DNA from: Chiua virens
Lineage: Eukaryota; Basidiomycota; Agaricomycetes; Boletales; Boletaceae
DNA length: 64,000 nt
Direction: 5' to 3'
Assembly: GCA_019787685.1 (NCBI GenBank)
Contig: JAHNUO010000008.1
Coordinates: forward strand, 1,178,001-1,242,000
The position numbers and the translations under genes were made by a program. Positions 25,623 to 40,600 of the stretch are shown one piece after another (within the stretch, counting starts at the first letter, position 1; each line of letters opens with the position of its first letter). The notes beneath the pieces are model-generated. The model was not told the origin of the DNA and did no database searches. It saw only the letters and a program-made list of their open reading frames with translations.

Positions 25623-28600
25623 GCGCGGTCATAGGACCTGTCAAAGGTGGAGGGTTTTCCGAGATGAAGCTCAACGGCCTTGCTAGACATGTTGCTAGAC
25701 GAGGTGGTGGACATAGGGTTCGGGGTTGGTACCGACAGGAGTAAGATGGATGGGTTGGGGTTCTGGATTGATGGTGGTCCAGGGTTCGGCCTTCATGGGG
25801 TCGTAGGGGACACGAAGGTGGCAAGTGCGGGTAGGTCAAGGGATTGATAAAGACGGTCAGCTAGTTGCTGGGTTTCGTCCTCCAAGTCAAGGTGTTCAAC
25901 ATTAATGTCGAAGTCTGCTTCCTGGGGTTCAGAAAGTGGGGTCGAGGGTTCAGGGTTTTTGTCGGATAGATTGGACAATGGTGTGTTAGACGTCCGAAGA
26001 CTCCAACTAGGGTTCAAGAGTGGATGGGTGGGGGGTCGTCCTGCAATGGTGGGCAGCTAGCTGCACGAAGGCAGGCTATATACGTAGTCTTGATCTTATG
26101 TTACAATAGCTCCGGGTAGGACCTAGTGTAGCCGCAAAAGCACTAAGTACCAAGTAGCTGCAATAACTCAAACAACCACCACTTGATACGTGGTGTGCTG
26201 AAGAGTTGAACGAGGGTTTCTGGTCAGCGGATTGCTACCAGAGAGACGAGTGAAAACTCAGGCATTGCTGAGAGTTGTCCGGTTGGGAATCTATACCCAA
26301 GGGACGATTGAGGGTCGAGGGTTGACTGCGATGAGTCTGAGTGTTTAAGTAAGGACTAAGAGTAGTCCAGTCGAGTGGTCACAGGCGCTGTGGCGAGTGG
26401 AGCAGAGATACTGAGCTAGATTGCGGAGATCAAGACTAGAGTACTGGAGTATCGCTGCGAGGTATTTATACTACAAGAATTGTGCACGGACCAAGTAACT
26501 AAAAGGGGAGGCCAGAAGAGCAGAAGGGCCAAAGGGCCAAAAGGGAAGTGCACGATATCTAAAAGGGGAATCGTACGATGCGGCGGTAATGGACGATGAT
26601 GAAGATGAAATGACAAATGCGAAGCCATCGGATGATGACGAGAATGAAAAGAGTAAGCACTTGGGTAAAGCCGGTGCGGGTTACATAAGAGGGAAACGAA
26701 GTACGGATGAATGTACGAGAATACCTAGGTATCGAGTGAAGAGAAGTAGTACAAGTGAAATGAAAGAAAGAAAGAAATCATAACAGGTGGTAGGTTAACT
26801 TGAGGTATAGCAACATCCTATGAGATTGGTTGAGAACATAATAGTATGCAATAATGAGCCTGACATGAGACATGAGGTGGAGGGTAGGTATGAAGAGAAC
26901 TTACATGGTTCCACCTGCTGCCCATCATGTTCTACTGCTCTATTGACGTTGACGGCAAATGTACATGGGTGGCACAAAATAGGTGAACTTGGAGAGGGTA
27001 ATAGGATGGGGATGGGGATATGCCAGTGTGCCACACACACATGTGGATCAACTTGAAGTACAGCAGTGTCCTGTGAGATCAGTTGAGAACATGATATGCA
27101 ATGATGGGCCCAATATGAAACATAAGGTGAAGGATAGATATGAATTGAAGAGAACTTATGTAGTTCCAGTACGAATAAGGCAGAAGCAGGAGTGATAGTA
27201 TTGTGGGAGGTTTGCGCCAGTTTACTCTGTGTGCTCTTCTTGGGGTGGCCCTCATCTAAGTACATATAGGTTCCCAATTGTATAACCCAACAATTGTAAC
27301 GGCATACTCACTTATGATAATATGAACCTGGTTGATCTTGCAGAGAATTGGACGACCTTTGATGATATATTCGTAAGTGGTCAACAGGGGTAGCTCTGGT
27401 TGTAGGTTCCATCACTGCATAGTATCACCCTTGTAGGAGATTGTGTTACGGTAGTTCCGGGTAGGAGCTAACGTAGCCACAAAAGCGCCAAGTACCAAGT
27501 GGCTGCGATAACTCAAACAACCACCACTTGATACATGGTGTGCTGAAGAGTTGAACAAGGGTTTCTGGTCAGCGGATTGCTACCAGAGAGACAAGTGAAA
27601 ACTCAGGCGTTGCTGAGAGTTGTCTGGTTGGGAATCTATACCCGAGGGATGGTCAAGGGTCGAGGGTGACTACGATGAGTCCAAGTGTTGGTTCAAGGGA
27701 CGACGAGAGAAGTCCCTGGTCAAGTGGCCACAGGCGTTGTGGTGAGCAGAGATACTCAGCTAGATTGCGGAGATCAAGACTAGTGTACATGAGTATCGCT
27801 GCGAGGTATTTATACTACGAGAACTGCGCACGGACCAAGTAACTAAAAGGGGAAGGCCAGAAGAGCGGAAGGGCAAAAGGGCCAAAAGGAATACGCAGTA
27901 GCTATAAAAGGGAATCGTATGATGCGAAGGCAACGGACAATGACGAAGATGAAATGACAAATGCGAAGCCATCGGATGATGACGAGAATCGAATGAGTAA
28001 GTACGATGCCATCGGATGATGACAAGAAAAGAAGAACGTAAGCACTCAGGTGAAGCCGGTGCGGAGTTACAAAGGCAAAGAGAACGAGTACGGATGAGCA
28101 TACGAGGATACCTAGGTATCGAGTAAAGTGAAGAAGTACAAGTGAATTGAAAGAAAGAAATTGTAACAGATTGTCTTTGCTGCTTGGAGAATTCCCCAGA
28201 CCAGTTCATCATGCCAGTGGTACTGAGTAGAACGATGACGAGGTAAGGTCCATGCTACTCCTTGACTTCAATGTGGAACATGGTATGGGAGATCATTTGA
28301 ATAATCTTTCCAAGCTCTGAAATGAGAAACAAGCACACATATAGACGAGGTATGAAATAAAAACACACTATTTCATCTGCCAGAATGTCGTTCAGCCTAT
28401 TATTGTACAGGCTCACCATCTGCTGTAATCCTTTGAGCTGGTAATCCTTGAGTGTGCCACTGTGACCAATGAGAAGGGAAGGTTATTTGGTGACCCTCTC
28501 AGATATCCAATGGGCAACAGTGTAGTAGTAATCCATCCTGGTCTTGTCCAAGGCTTTCTCGTTTAGTTGGGCACCAAAGGTGGCTTCATTAAGTTGGCAC

Positions 28601-31600
28601 AATTGAGTGGTAGGAGAGTGCCTTGGATGAGATGATGGGGGTAACGGGAGTACCTTGAGGATCAGCAGTACCATTGGAAGGATGGATTGTGTTACAATCA
28701 CACAATATACTATCCTAATCCCTCTATTTTTTGCCTATTTTTCCATATTTTTCCCTTTGCATTTGAGCTTGCTATAAGCATTCCATTCCTTCCGAGTTTC
28801 CGAGTTTCCGGAGTTTCCGAAATTCCCACGCTCTCGGAAACTCCGGAACTGAACACTTAGCAAATACAAAGTGATATATGATTGAAATACATTGACCCAT
28901 GCCTTGCTATGGTCTCGAACCACTAACCCTTGACCAGCCTAGACCATACAAGCCCTCAGACACCCTCTAGACTCATAGTATGTCATTCCATTCTACACAT
29001 GCTCACCTCATGCCTACCTCATCTCATGCCTACCCTCATATCTATTCCTCCTCATGTCTATGATGCAATTACATTCTATGGCTATGTATTCTAGATCCAT
29101 ATACCCTATACCCATTCAAACCCTTGTCCCATAGCATAGCATATCTGTAGATTTACCTTACACTTGTACAAACAGTAGAATAGTATAAAAGGGACATCCC
29201 CAACTCACTGAAGGACCCAGTCTTGTCCTTCTGGAATTTCCCCAAGCCTCTCTAGTCACACAGACTCGCTTTCATTGTCCTTCCAGCAAATAACTTAAGC
29301 CTGTAAAGGTTTGGGTTGTTTCAGATCGCTTGCTTGCTCCATCAGCAAAACATGATTTTTGCCATAGTGTCCATAGTACTCATAGCAAATTCATAGTAGC
29401 CATAGTATTTTCATAGTGGTCATAGTGTTCATAGTGTGTACCAGACTGGTCATAGTCAGTCATAGTATAATATTTAACTAAACCTTACACAAGCTAAATG
29501 CTTGTAAATTACATAAATACACCAATGCAAAATGCTATCATACTAAACCTTGCATAAACTAAATGCTTGTACATAAACTAAATGCAATAATACTAAACCT
29601 TGCTCAAACTAAATGCTTGTAAACTAAACATAAAAACACTAAACCTTACTAAACCCTAGTGTTACTAAATCTTACAAATTGTCTTCCATTATAAGATATA
29701 TTGTTGATTAGGCTTGGTCATCTTTTCTTTGTGTCTTGTTCTGTAACCTCTCTCCATATAACTCTCTCCTTCCCCCCCCTCTCCATGACCCCCTTTCCCT
29801 TCCTTCCCTCCCTCATCATCACCCCCTCCTCACATCATGAGTCACTGTAGTATTATATCAAAAAGTGTACAAACTGTAGTCAAACTGTACCAAAAAGTGA
29901 AAAAAAAAGTGTAGTCAAAGTGTATTGAAAAGTAAAGTGTACCAAAAAAGCAAAAAAATAGTGTGGTCAAGTGTACAAAAGTTTGGTTACAGTGTACCAA
30001 AAAGCAAAAAAAAGTGTAGTAAAAAGTGTAGTAAAAAGTGTACAAAAGTGTAGTGAAAGTGTACCAAAAAGCGAAAAAAGATGTACAAAAGTGTAGTCAA
30101 AAGTGTACCAAAAAGCGAACAAAAAGTGTAATAAAAAGTGTAGTAAACAAGTGTACAAAAATGCGGACCAAAAGTGTAGTCAAAAGACTTAGCCAAATTT
30201 GTGTTGTGTTTCTCACAGCCACAGTTTTGTGGTGTGGCAATTGTTTGTTGCTATTTTGGACATCAAACATATATAAACCCAGCCTCTCTGAAAACTTTCT
30301 TACACCATCTCTTTCCTCAACCACTATCATCTTCATTATCACTACCTTTCATTGACTACACTACACTACACTATTGGTAAGAACATTGCTCTAACTAGTC
30401 ATTAGCGGGTCTCAAACTACTAGCCGAGCCCTCTAGTGGCTCACTAGTGTGGTACTAGTTGATGGAAAAGTAGGTCTAGAGTAGACCGAAAACATCGTTG
30501 TTCAAGTCGGAGCTTGAATATCCGGTAGTTACCACAGCACAGCATACTTCCAAAAAAACCAAACTACCCCTAGCATAGCATATAAGTCAACCTCAAACGC
30601 TTCAGTGTAAAATTCAAACTCTGCTTTAAATTGAGCAAATGTCGCTACCAAACCAAGTCTAATACTAAGGTGTAACTACAACACTTGTTTTAAATTCAGG
30701 CTCCGCTTAAAAATGATAAGACATCGCTCACAAAGTGTTTTCTCTACCATCCTTTCACACAATGCCTCGTCCCTCAGCTCGTGCAGAGGCTCTAAAGCTT
30801 CTCAAAGCCACACTCAACAAGATCAATATGGCACAAAGCACAGAACTTCTAAATCAAATCATATATCAGCTTGACAAAGATCATTTCTCTCAGTCATCAA
30901 TCTCAGAATCAGACTCTGCTTCCAATCCACACACCCCATCCTCTCCATCCACTCCTAGTACTCCATCCACCCCCCCTTCCTACACCACCTCTAATTCTGC
31001 AGAGTCAACTGCTATGTTTTTTCAATCAGAACAAGTGGTTAGATTTCAAAATGCAATCAAAGCAGCAATTGAGGAAGTAATGGAGGCTCGTGTTCTTCGA
31101 TCTTGCATTCCTACAGTTCATGCCCCACAAATCCACCTTCTTAAAGAGTGGAAAATTCACAGACCATGGCTCTTTCGTCGCAAACTTCGAGTTTCTCCTG
31201 AAGTATTCACTCATCTAGTCAAGCGCATCTGTCACCATCCCATTTTCCTCTCAAGCAGTCATCATGATTCTAGCTCTGATGGCATGCCTCTTCTAGCTTC
31301 CCAACCAGCCAACCAGCAGCTGCCTGTTTGGTTTCAACTTGCTATTTTCTTAAATGCTGCTGGACACTATGGAAACTCTGCAACATCTCAAGATCTGGGA
31401 GAGTGGGCAGGTGTTGCAGTTGGTACAGTCCACAACTGCTATAAACGCATCATGGTATCACTCTTGCATCTACATGATGATGTCCTTCACTTTGATCCAC
31501 TTCATTATGAGGAAGATCAAGTAGAAAAGGAGAAAGCCAAAGATTGGGTTGTTTCTAGATCTATTCCAGCATGGGGAGGAGGGTTCCTATGTGTTGATGG

Positions 31601-34600
31601 GACAACATTCAACTTTTTTCAGAAGCCTGGGCTTCATGGTGAGGTATTCTTTGACAGAAAGTCTCGCTATTCTGTCACAAATCAGGTTAGTCTCAATTAT
31701 TCATATTGATTACAGATGCTTATTGTATTCTAGGTTGTTATTCTCCCTCATAACCTCAAGATTGTGGACTATGCTATTGGTCTTCCAGGAAGTATCCATG
31801 ATGCAAGTGCTTTTCGACACACTCGTGTTTTCTGTCACCCCGATCAGTTCTTCAATGCCAATGAATGGCTCTGGGCTGATTCAGCCTATGCTAGTCAGAC
31901 ATGGTGTGTCACACCATTCAAAAAACCTGTTGGAGGAAGACTTGGCTCTGATAAGAAGACATTCAACAAGCATCTTTCAAAGGTAGGGAACTTGATATTT
32001 ATTTTCATCTCATCTCATCTTGAATTTAATTGTGGTTATATCCAGATACGAGTTCGGACAGAGCACTTCTATGGCTCTCTCAAAGGTCGTTTTCAATCAC
32101 TTGTGGACATGCGCTTTCAGATTCAAACAGAAGCCAATCTGAACTATGCCATCACTTGGATCTGTTGCTGCTTGATCCTTCACAACTTGATAGTTGAGAT
32201 TGAGGAGGAGCTTGGATTGAGCAGCTCAATACCAGAATTTGCAAGGGAGCATCCACAGAATAGCCAAAATGGAGATTTGGGGGGGGAAGGGCCAGAGGTG
32301 GATGATACTCTTGCTTCTTCGCCTGGTCAAGCTTTTCAACAACGGCTCATGCATACCCTGTTGCAGAACATGTAATACATATAGCATTGGGCATAGCTAC
32401 ATAAATCTACACAAAGATGTAGAGAATATTACAGCTACAGCATAACATGGTGTTGACATAGTGATAGACTTGGAACAAAAACGGACATGGCAAGAAAATG
32501 AATAATGAATCACCCAAGCTATGCCGACGGCGAAAAATTCATGTGTTCGTGTCCGTGATGCCTACCGTCGTCGTCCAATCGCGCTGCACCCCTGGGGATA
32601 CCAGGTGGTGATGGGTTGCCACGCTTCGCCAGCTCCACCTGGCACTGCAGGGTTTGGAGCTGTAGTTCAGCCATCTTGAGCTCGAACTCTTGCTGGCGTT
32701 GCGCTTTTTCGGCATCAAGCTTCGCCATCAGCGCTTCGTGTTCACGCTCGGCGGCCTTGTGTTGGTAGTGCGTGAGACGGCGGCTTTGACTCGATTCTCG
32801 TTGGTGGCGTTCCTGTAGGAGTTGGGTGCCCTTGGCGATTAACTCGTTGGCCTCTTTGACAAGCTTCTGGTTAACATCGAGTGGGGCCGGGGCATGCTTA
32901 CGACGGCGTGCGCTGCCGCTACTCTCCCCAGGCCGTGTCTCCCCTATTGAGGTGGGAGGGGTGGATTTGACGCCAGGAGGGCCTGACGACAAGTACGAGT
33001 CGGATTTGACTCCTGTGCCACGATGGTGACTAGGAAGAAGAGGTGGCCTGCATGAGTTTGCGGGTTCGTCGTCCGAGAAGATCAGCCCAGAGTCCACATC
33101 GAGATCGGGCAACATTCTGCCCTTTCCCTTTCCCTTTGCTGATGTATGCGAGACAGGAACAAGACATAATGCACCCCCTCGGAAGGAGAGAGGGGCGGGG
33201 GTGCGAGATCGGCTCGCTCTCAACAGACTTGGATGTGGAGACTTGAGGGGTAACGTACCGATGGCCATGGACTCAGAGGGAGTCAGTGTGGAGGGTAGTG
33301 GTATGGGGATGGGTGGCACAGAGGCGGGTGGTGCAGAGGCGGATGGTGTGGAGGCGGACAGTGTGGAGGCGGTCGCAAATTGCGTGGTGGCAGTGAATGG
33401 CGTCGAGGTGGACAACGGTGTGGATGTGGATGCTATGGACTCGGATGTGGATGTTAACTGCGCAGCACTGAATGGCATGGAGGCGGCGGAGGTGGTTGCA
33501 AGTTGTGTGGCAATGAACGGTGTGGAGGCGGGTGGTACAGACGTAAACGCTGTAGACATGAACGGCATGGAGGCGAATGGTGTGGAGGCGGGCATCGACA
33601 AGTCAAATGTCGACTCAGATGGTGGGCAAGGACTGAAGGTGGTGCCAGTGGGTGGCGCAGAGCTAGAGGGGGCAGATCCTGAGCCTGGGATGCCCATCAA
33701 TCCAGTCAAGTAGTTCGCTGCAGATGGAGACGATGGGTCCATGTCCATCGTGAACATAGCATTGAAGTCGGTAGTGTCGAAATTGAACGATACGTCGTAA
33801 GGTGGTGGCACTGCAGACACGTCAGCATTGTAGTGGCGAGGGGGTGAAGCCATTGTGGCGTCGGGGGCTTCAAGTGCTGGGGAATGTGAGGAGGATATAA
33901 ATTGGGAAAAATCAAACATGTCCTCATACGGTGTAGGAGTCAATGATCCCTTGAGGTGATAAACCCGTGTTCCCGCTTTGTTTACAGGATGCCCGGATTG
34001 CCCATATCGATTGTCCTACCCGTCCGTCGTGGTCCCGTGTCCATCCGAGTGGATCCAACCCATATTCGTATGTTTTGTTCTTCGTTCCTACATGTTTTCG
34101 CGTGAGGTGACCGAATCGGGTTGCTCGATCGGGATCACACGACGTACACTAATCAACTCTCTTTTGTCCAATTTCTATTTTATTTCGTACCTTCTTAGAT
34201 TTTTTTTTAGACGGTTCCGTGTTATCGACACGTATCCGATTGGTTATAAGGAACGGATAGTCGGGTCGTACGACATTTTAAAGGTAGTCCATTGATTCAC
34301 GGATCAAACCTTATCCCACCTTGACAGAACATTGTTTTCCTTTTCACGGGTCGATCTCCATGAGAGTCGGCTCCGTATATGTACGCTTCCCTTATTTATT
34401 CGATACTTTATCCGCTGTAAAAGTCCCGGGGAATACCTGAGACTATAAAATTTGTGTTCGTAAATAAAAATTTCATCTTTCGATCCCCGTTTTCTCTTGC
34501 GTTCTAAGTCGCCTCGCCCGGTTATCTATCTTCTCTATCCGCCCTTACTCGTACTCGATCACCGTTGTGCTCGAGTCTCTGCCTTGTTGCCGAACTATCC

Positions 34601-37600
34601 GACTGTCCGCGTTTCGGCCAGTTTTGTCGACCTTCGTACGGTTTCACCCGGGAACGCGTCCGGATTGCTTTCAAAGCTCTTGTCAACACCTTGACACTTC
34701 ATCTCCAACCTCAGAACCCCTTGGGACGAGTCATACTCGCGCCCATCCCTTTTCTTTCTATCTGACAGTTCTACTAACCCTGTTCCTGTCACACCAGCCC
34801 ATTCTCTATTTCTTCAACGGGCTGCTTCCACTCCCGTGACATCCAAGTTCAACACCGGACAAACTCCCACCTTCTGTCTCGGGCTCATTTGCTGAGCTAG
34901 TGCCACTTGCAGGGTTGTCGAACTTGAACAGCTCGAGGGCAGCACCTTCTAGATCTTGCCCTACATCTGCTGTTGAGGCGACTGTGTTGAAACCAGGGTT
35001 GGTCCTCCAGAAGCCATGCAGATCTGTCCACCATGGAAAGGAATCAACGATGGTGTCTGCAAAATATCAGGCATGTCTGACGAAGGTATATTGGTACTTT
35101 CTTACCTATGATAGTCTTCTTCGTCGGGTCCTCCTGCAACTCCTCATAGGTTCTTCCTGCGCCAGTTTGGCCAAGTTGTTTGTTGGCCTCGTTGTAAACC
35201 TTCCGTAGATTGTAATCTCGTTAGTACACGTAAATATAAGTTATAAAATCACTTACTCCTTTAAACGACACTCAACTTTACCAGCGAAGACGTCAGGACA
35301 TGTGAGGGCAAGGCGGCACACATCAGGATCTTTGTCATCCCGGAAGATGGCTGCTCCAGCCGCTACATAGTAGTCCGATTTCTGCCTACCCGGAACCTCC
35401 TTCTTGCGGTTACCTTTCTTAGCATCTTGTGTTGAGTCCGAGAAAAGCTTGAGTCTTGCCTCCTCGTTCTCCCTGAGCCATGTGATGAGGCGCGTTGTGC
35501 GGTAGGCGCATTCTTTGTCCCAGCGGATGAGCGGAGTCTTGACCTGATCGCTGGGGAGAGAGGGACCAGGCAGGGAGGAAGGTGACCGCGAGAGAGGACT
35601 TGTATTTATCGGATTTCGCTTCCTCTGTCGAACACTCTTGGGCATCATTGGAGAGATGGTCATTTGGGGTAGAGGGGAATGTTCAGTTGGAGATCGATTT
35701 TCGGCATGTGCCCCGTGACGGGCAACACCCACTAGTGGGCCATTTTCACTCTGATTTGAGACCTGCTATTGACTAACCATACCTTCATTAGTTTCGCTTG
35801 TAATGCTTACGTAATATCATTATGGTAAGTCAACCTTGTTACTTTCATTGATGATTGATTAACTTCTTATTGTCTTTTGTATGTAGTTGTGGAGTGTAGT
35901 TAGTTTTGCTTGTACTGCTTATGTTAATATTTGCATGTACTTATATATTAATAAATTTATCTTGATTATAATATTTATTTCAAAAATAATTGTTTGAATG
36001 ATTTCCTATATCAAGTAATTGTTAAAATCCATTAAGAGTTACTTTAGTTTCAGATTACTGTGAAACTCTGTGACACACTATGACACACTATGACACACTA
36101 TGGGTATAGTAGATACTATGAACTTGCTCAACACTATGTATGTATGACAGACTATGATAGACTATGAAAGTACTATGACAGCACTGTCTACATGGGACCT
36201 CACTATGAGCACTATGACACTGTCCAGCACTGTCCAGCACTGTCCATCCAACTCTGTATTTGCTGATGTCAGCTGTAGACCGAGAATGTCCTCTGCGAGA
36301 CTGTCGAACCCACCATCACTGATCATGGCATCCATGTTTTCAAGTTCACAAACTCACTGGGTAATGTGGGCTTCAGTGAAGCAGTCCCTCTTGTTAATGA
36401 TCTGGTGGACATTGAGACCAGGTGACATGAGGGAGGGTATCAGGAGACATTGGAGATGGGTAGCAAACATGGTTGGATCAACAACAGCGGGATGAGTGAA
36501 ATGGGTGAAAGGAAGGCGAAAAGCATTGTAAACCTCGAAAATGACACTAATTCTGGCATGTACCAAGGGGCGCTTTGGAAAGTTGGTGGGAGATATGTTG
36601 GGGGAAAGTGCAGTCATTGGCACTTCTTCCTCTTGGGATGTGACCAGGGGTTCGGTGGTGGCAGAAGGGATGGGGATAGGAGGGAAAAAGAGAGGAGCAA
36701 TGCCCTTTTGCATCTTGACAGTGGCATTGACAATCCTGGGAGTGACATTGGGGAGCAAGGGCCTTGTCGGGATCAGCAGGGATGGTGTTTTGAAGTTTGA
36801 TGGACTGACGGAGATAATCTGGGAGGGGTGTGCCATGAGAAATGAGTTGAAGGGCCATTATCTGGGCACAAAGGACATTGATTTAATCGGGGGAGGAAGG
36901 GACAGGGGTAGTTGGAGGGATTGGCACTGAGGGCACAGGACCAGACATGACAGACAAGGATGTGTTCTGAGGAACTGAGTTGGAAGTGATGGTGGAAAGT
37001 GCTAGTAATGTCAGGGGGACAACAATGGAGGTGGTGGCAGTGAGTGCAATGGGAAAAGAATGAGAGGTGGTGAGGGACATGCTAGGAAGCTAGCAGTACA
37101 CGGGAAGCTGGGTACGGAGATAATAAATGGTACTGGCGCCTCGAGAGTTTTCACTACACAGGAGGGGAGTAACTAGCTTCTGATCTCAAAGGCATGATGG
37201 TCCATGTACTTGTTCACATAGAATGCCTGGAATGCGTCATAGCAGTTGTAAGGTTTTATGTTACAAGGGATGGGCTCCATCCCATACACAGGAACTAAGT
37301 GGGCTGCACAGTAGATTGATTCAAGGTGTATCACAGCATACCAGGGTGAGCAGTTCGGGAGATATGCAGGACAGACCATCCACATCCCAGTATCTTCGTC
37401 TGGAGAATCATGGATCTTGTCAAACCATCAAATGACAGCACAGGGGAAATGCTTCCCATCTCAGCAAGTAAAGGTGAAAAACACAAGAACATGGGCAACA
37501 TCAAAAGCCCGCATGTTCGTTACCTCCAGATTGTCTGCATTTGTGGTAACAAAAATGCAGTCTCTTCAACCGCCTTCCTTCCTCCAGAGCAGTGTGGAAT

Positions 37601-40600
37601 GGATAAACTCCTTCTGCATCCCTCCAATGCCACTCAAATTGCTAGGAGCAAAGAACCACACACACGCTGAGTTGTACACATTTATATTTCCATCATAATG
37701 GGGGCAATCCGAGAGAGGGACCTCAGTAGGATCATGTGCATCATCCAGGTTGTACTGGCTGAAAAGGAAACATCATGTCAAGTCGACCAGGTTTGCGATA
37801 CCAATTTCTACTGCTAAGGCAGGCAATGTGTGCGAGCACTGTAGGAGTCAATGACCCCTTGAGGTGATAAACCCGTATTCCCGCTTTGTTTACAGGATGC
37901 CCAGATTGCCCATATTGAATGTCCTACCCGTCCGTCGTGGTCCTGTGTCCATCCGAGTGGATCCAACCCATATTTGTATGTTTTGTTCTTCGTTCCTACA
38001 CGTTTTCGCGCAAGGTGACCAAATTGGGTTGCTCGATCAGGATCACACAACATACACTAATCAACTCTCTTTATTTTATTTCATACCTTCTTAGATTTTT
38101 TTTTAGACGGTTCTGTGTTATCGACATGTATCCAATTGGTTATAAGGAACGGATAGTCGGGTCATATGACGTTTTAAAGGTAGTCCATTGATTCACGGAT
38201 CAAACCTTATCCCATCTTGACAGAACATTGTTTTCCTTTTCACGGGTCGATCTCCATGAGAGTCGGCTCCGTATACGTACGCTTTCCTTATTTATTTGAT
38301 ACTTTATCCACTGTAAAAGTCCCGGGGAATACCTGAGACTATAAAATTTGTGTTCGTAAATAAAAATTTCATCTTTCGATCCCTGTTTTCTCTTGCGTTC
38401 TAAGTCGCCTCGTCCATTTAACTATCTGATCTATCCGCCCTTACTCGTACTCGATCACCGTTGTGCTCGAGTCTCTGCCTTGTTGCCGAACTATCCGACT
38501 GTCCGCGTTTTGGCCGGTTTTGTCGACCTTCATACGGTTTCACCCGGGAACGCGTCCGGATTGCTCTCAAAGCTCTTGTCAATGCCTTGACACTTCATCT
38601 CCAACCTCAGAACCCCTTGGGATGAGTCATACTCGCACCCATCCCTTTTCTTTCTATCTGACAGTTCTACTGATCCTGTTCCTGTCACACCAGCCTGTTC
38701 TATATTTCTTCAGCACCAACGTTCTACAGTGTGTTGATAAAAGGTGATTGAAATACAAATTGAAATGACTTACGTGGAGTGCATGAAAGCTTCACCTGTA
38801 TTAAAAGGTTACCGATCACATGGTCTGGAATAGGAGGCTCATTGTCACCCAGAATACTTGCAGCTTCCCAAGGTAAATTGAAGCCTGTGTTGTCCTGCAT
38901 GTCACCGCCATCCTCATCAGGGTCAGCAGCCATTGATTGTGCTGTATGCCAACAGGTAAACCACATAGAATCGAACTAAGGGTTGACACATACCAACTAT
39001 ATTAATCATAGATGAGAGACAATTTTCTCTCAGCATTTTTCAACTTTCAAAGTCCACACAAGCTGTGGAAATCTTGTCAAGACACTGATTGGTTTGGAGC
39101 ATCTGACCTAGTGCTTGAAATCTGCTTGAATGATGCCATGGCTCTTTCACCACCTTGATGTGCTTGCATTCCATAATCGATGAACACAACCCATTCAGTG
39201 TGCCAAACAAGCAGATAAGTGAGGGGTAGTGCTTTGCAGCGTGCTGATGTGGTAGGGAGAATGTTGTGACCACCAGATTGTTGCCAGACATAAAAATTTG
39301 TTGATACTCATGAAATTGAGCAAGCGTGTCTTCAATCTCTTCCAGTGCCTTTGATGAAATGATGTGTCGATGAACCAAGTAGCAGAACTCCAATAGTGTG
39401 CAGAGGGTCCACACGATTTCCACAGGTATGTAGCCTTCAATGGCTGCAATGTAAACCTGATGAAAACCAGATAGAAGTCAGGAATGAGTCAGGGTGCAGT
39501 GTATATGGGTCATGTACCTTCATTAGCACTTTCAAGTCATCACCTGTCCATTGTTTGAAACGCCGGCCTTGAGGAAAACATCGCAACCCTGTAAATGGTG
39601 CAACCACCACAATGCTGTGACAGAGAGAAAAATTAGTATGACAGTTGCTCTAGAAATGATTTAGTCTACCAGTGATCAATATCATCCATGATCCGATTGG
39701 CTTCTTTCTTCGTGTTATTAGTGGAGATATACCTACAGATCCAATTGACTAAATGATCCTTGAAGCAGCCTTTGATCAGCTGATGTAGAATATCGGGTGT
39801 GATCAATTGATGTATATGTATCTGCACAGGGAAGTCGTTTGTAAATGGCTAGGAACAGATGTGAGTGACCACCCTGCCCCCCAAAAGTAGGGAAAATGGT
39901 ATACCACAAGATCGCCAATGACACTGAAATTAGTCCACATGTCATCTATATCACCAGTTTCATAAAGCTTCTTGTTGAATATGCAACTGCAATGAAGGGC
40001 CCCATCTTCATCTAAATTACCCTTCAATGCATGACATCTATGAATGCCATGAGAGACCAATTACTGGAATGAACAGGGACAAACCTTGAACACCAACCAC
40101 ACACAATACACGTCAACAGGACCTGTTCTTCATAATCAGCAATGTATGGGCCAAGACCGTAGATTGTGCGCCAGAGGTACCCATCCCCATATTTGACGAT
40201 TTCAGGTGTTTTCATGGCATGCTTGAGGAATTGAAGGATGAATAACAATGAGCTATGAAATAACTGCCTGCAGAAGGAATGAAAGTCTGCATCCGAGGAA
40301 TGTTCATTCGTCGCTAGTGATAAACAATTGGTCAATCCATAATGCAGGGAAAGAAAAAACTTACTTTTAGGAATTGCTAAGAAACCAATGAGCACCATGG
40401 CATCACGATGGGCACGACAAACATTGTTCCACACATTTCCAATCAATAGATACAATGGATAATATTCATTGTTACCTGTGGCAACTGAGACCGTCGTTTT
40501 GTCACTACCCAAAACAATTGGGATGAATGTACTGCCAATGGTGCTCTCATCTTTGGCAGTAATCATATCCTACATATAATCTCATGAGTGAATGAAGAAA

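Larger units (their letters stand above)
514..26785 (-). mobile_element. Element B: chromodomain Ty3/Gypsy retrotransposon, decayed, host of nested insertions
   Basis: B runs right to left. It has a 5' LTR (26099-26785), a leader, gag, pol and a 3' LTR (514-1200), each LTR 687 bp with TGTTAC...GTAACA ends. The outer flanks are GGTGG at 509-513 and 26786-26790, a 5-bp target-site duplication. By eye the LTRs differ at about 27 sites (near 4%), nearly all transitions, so B is the oldest of the nested elements. Its interior is split by a solo LTR (2263-2967), element A (4046-14064) and element C (17788-25622 plus a 5-bp duplication). Its gag and pol carry several TGA/TAG stops, so it cannot be autonomous now. 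Gene order (gag, protease, RT, RNase H, integrase, chromodomain, zinc-knuckle tail) matches element C. Confidence 0.9.
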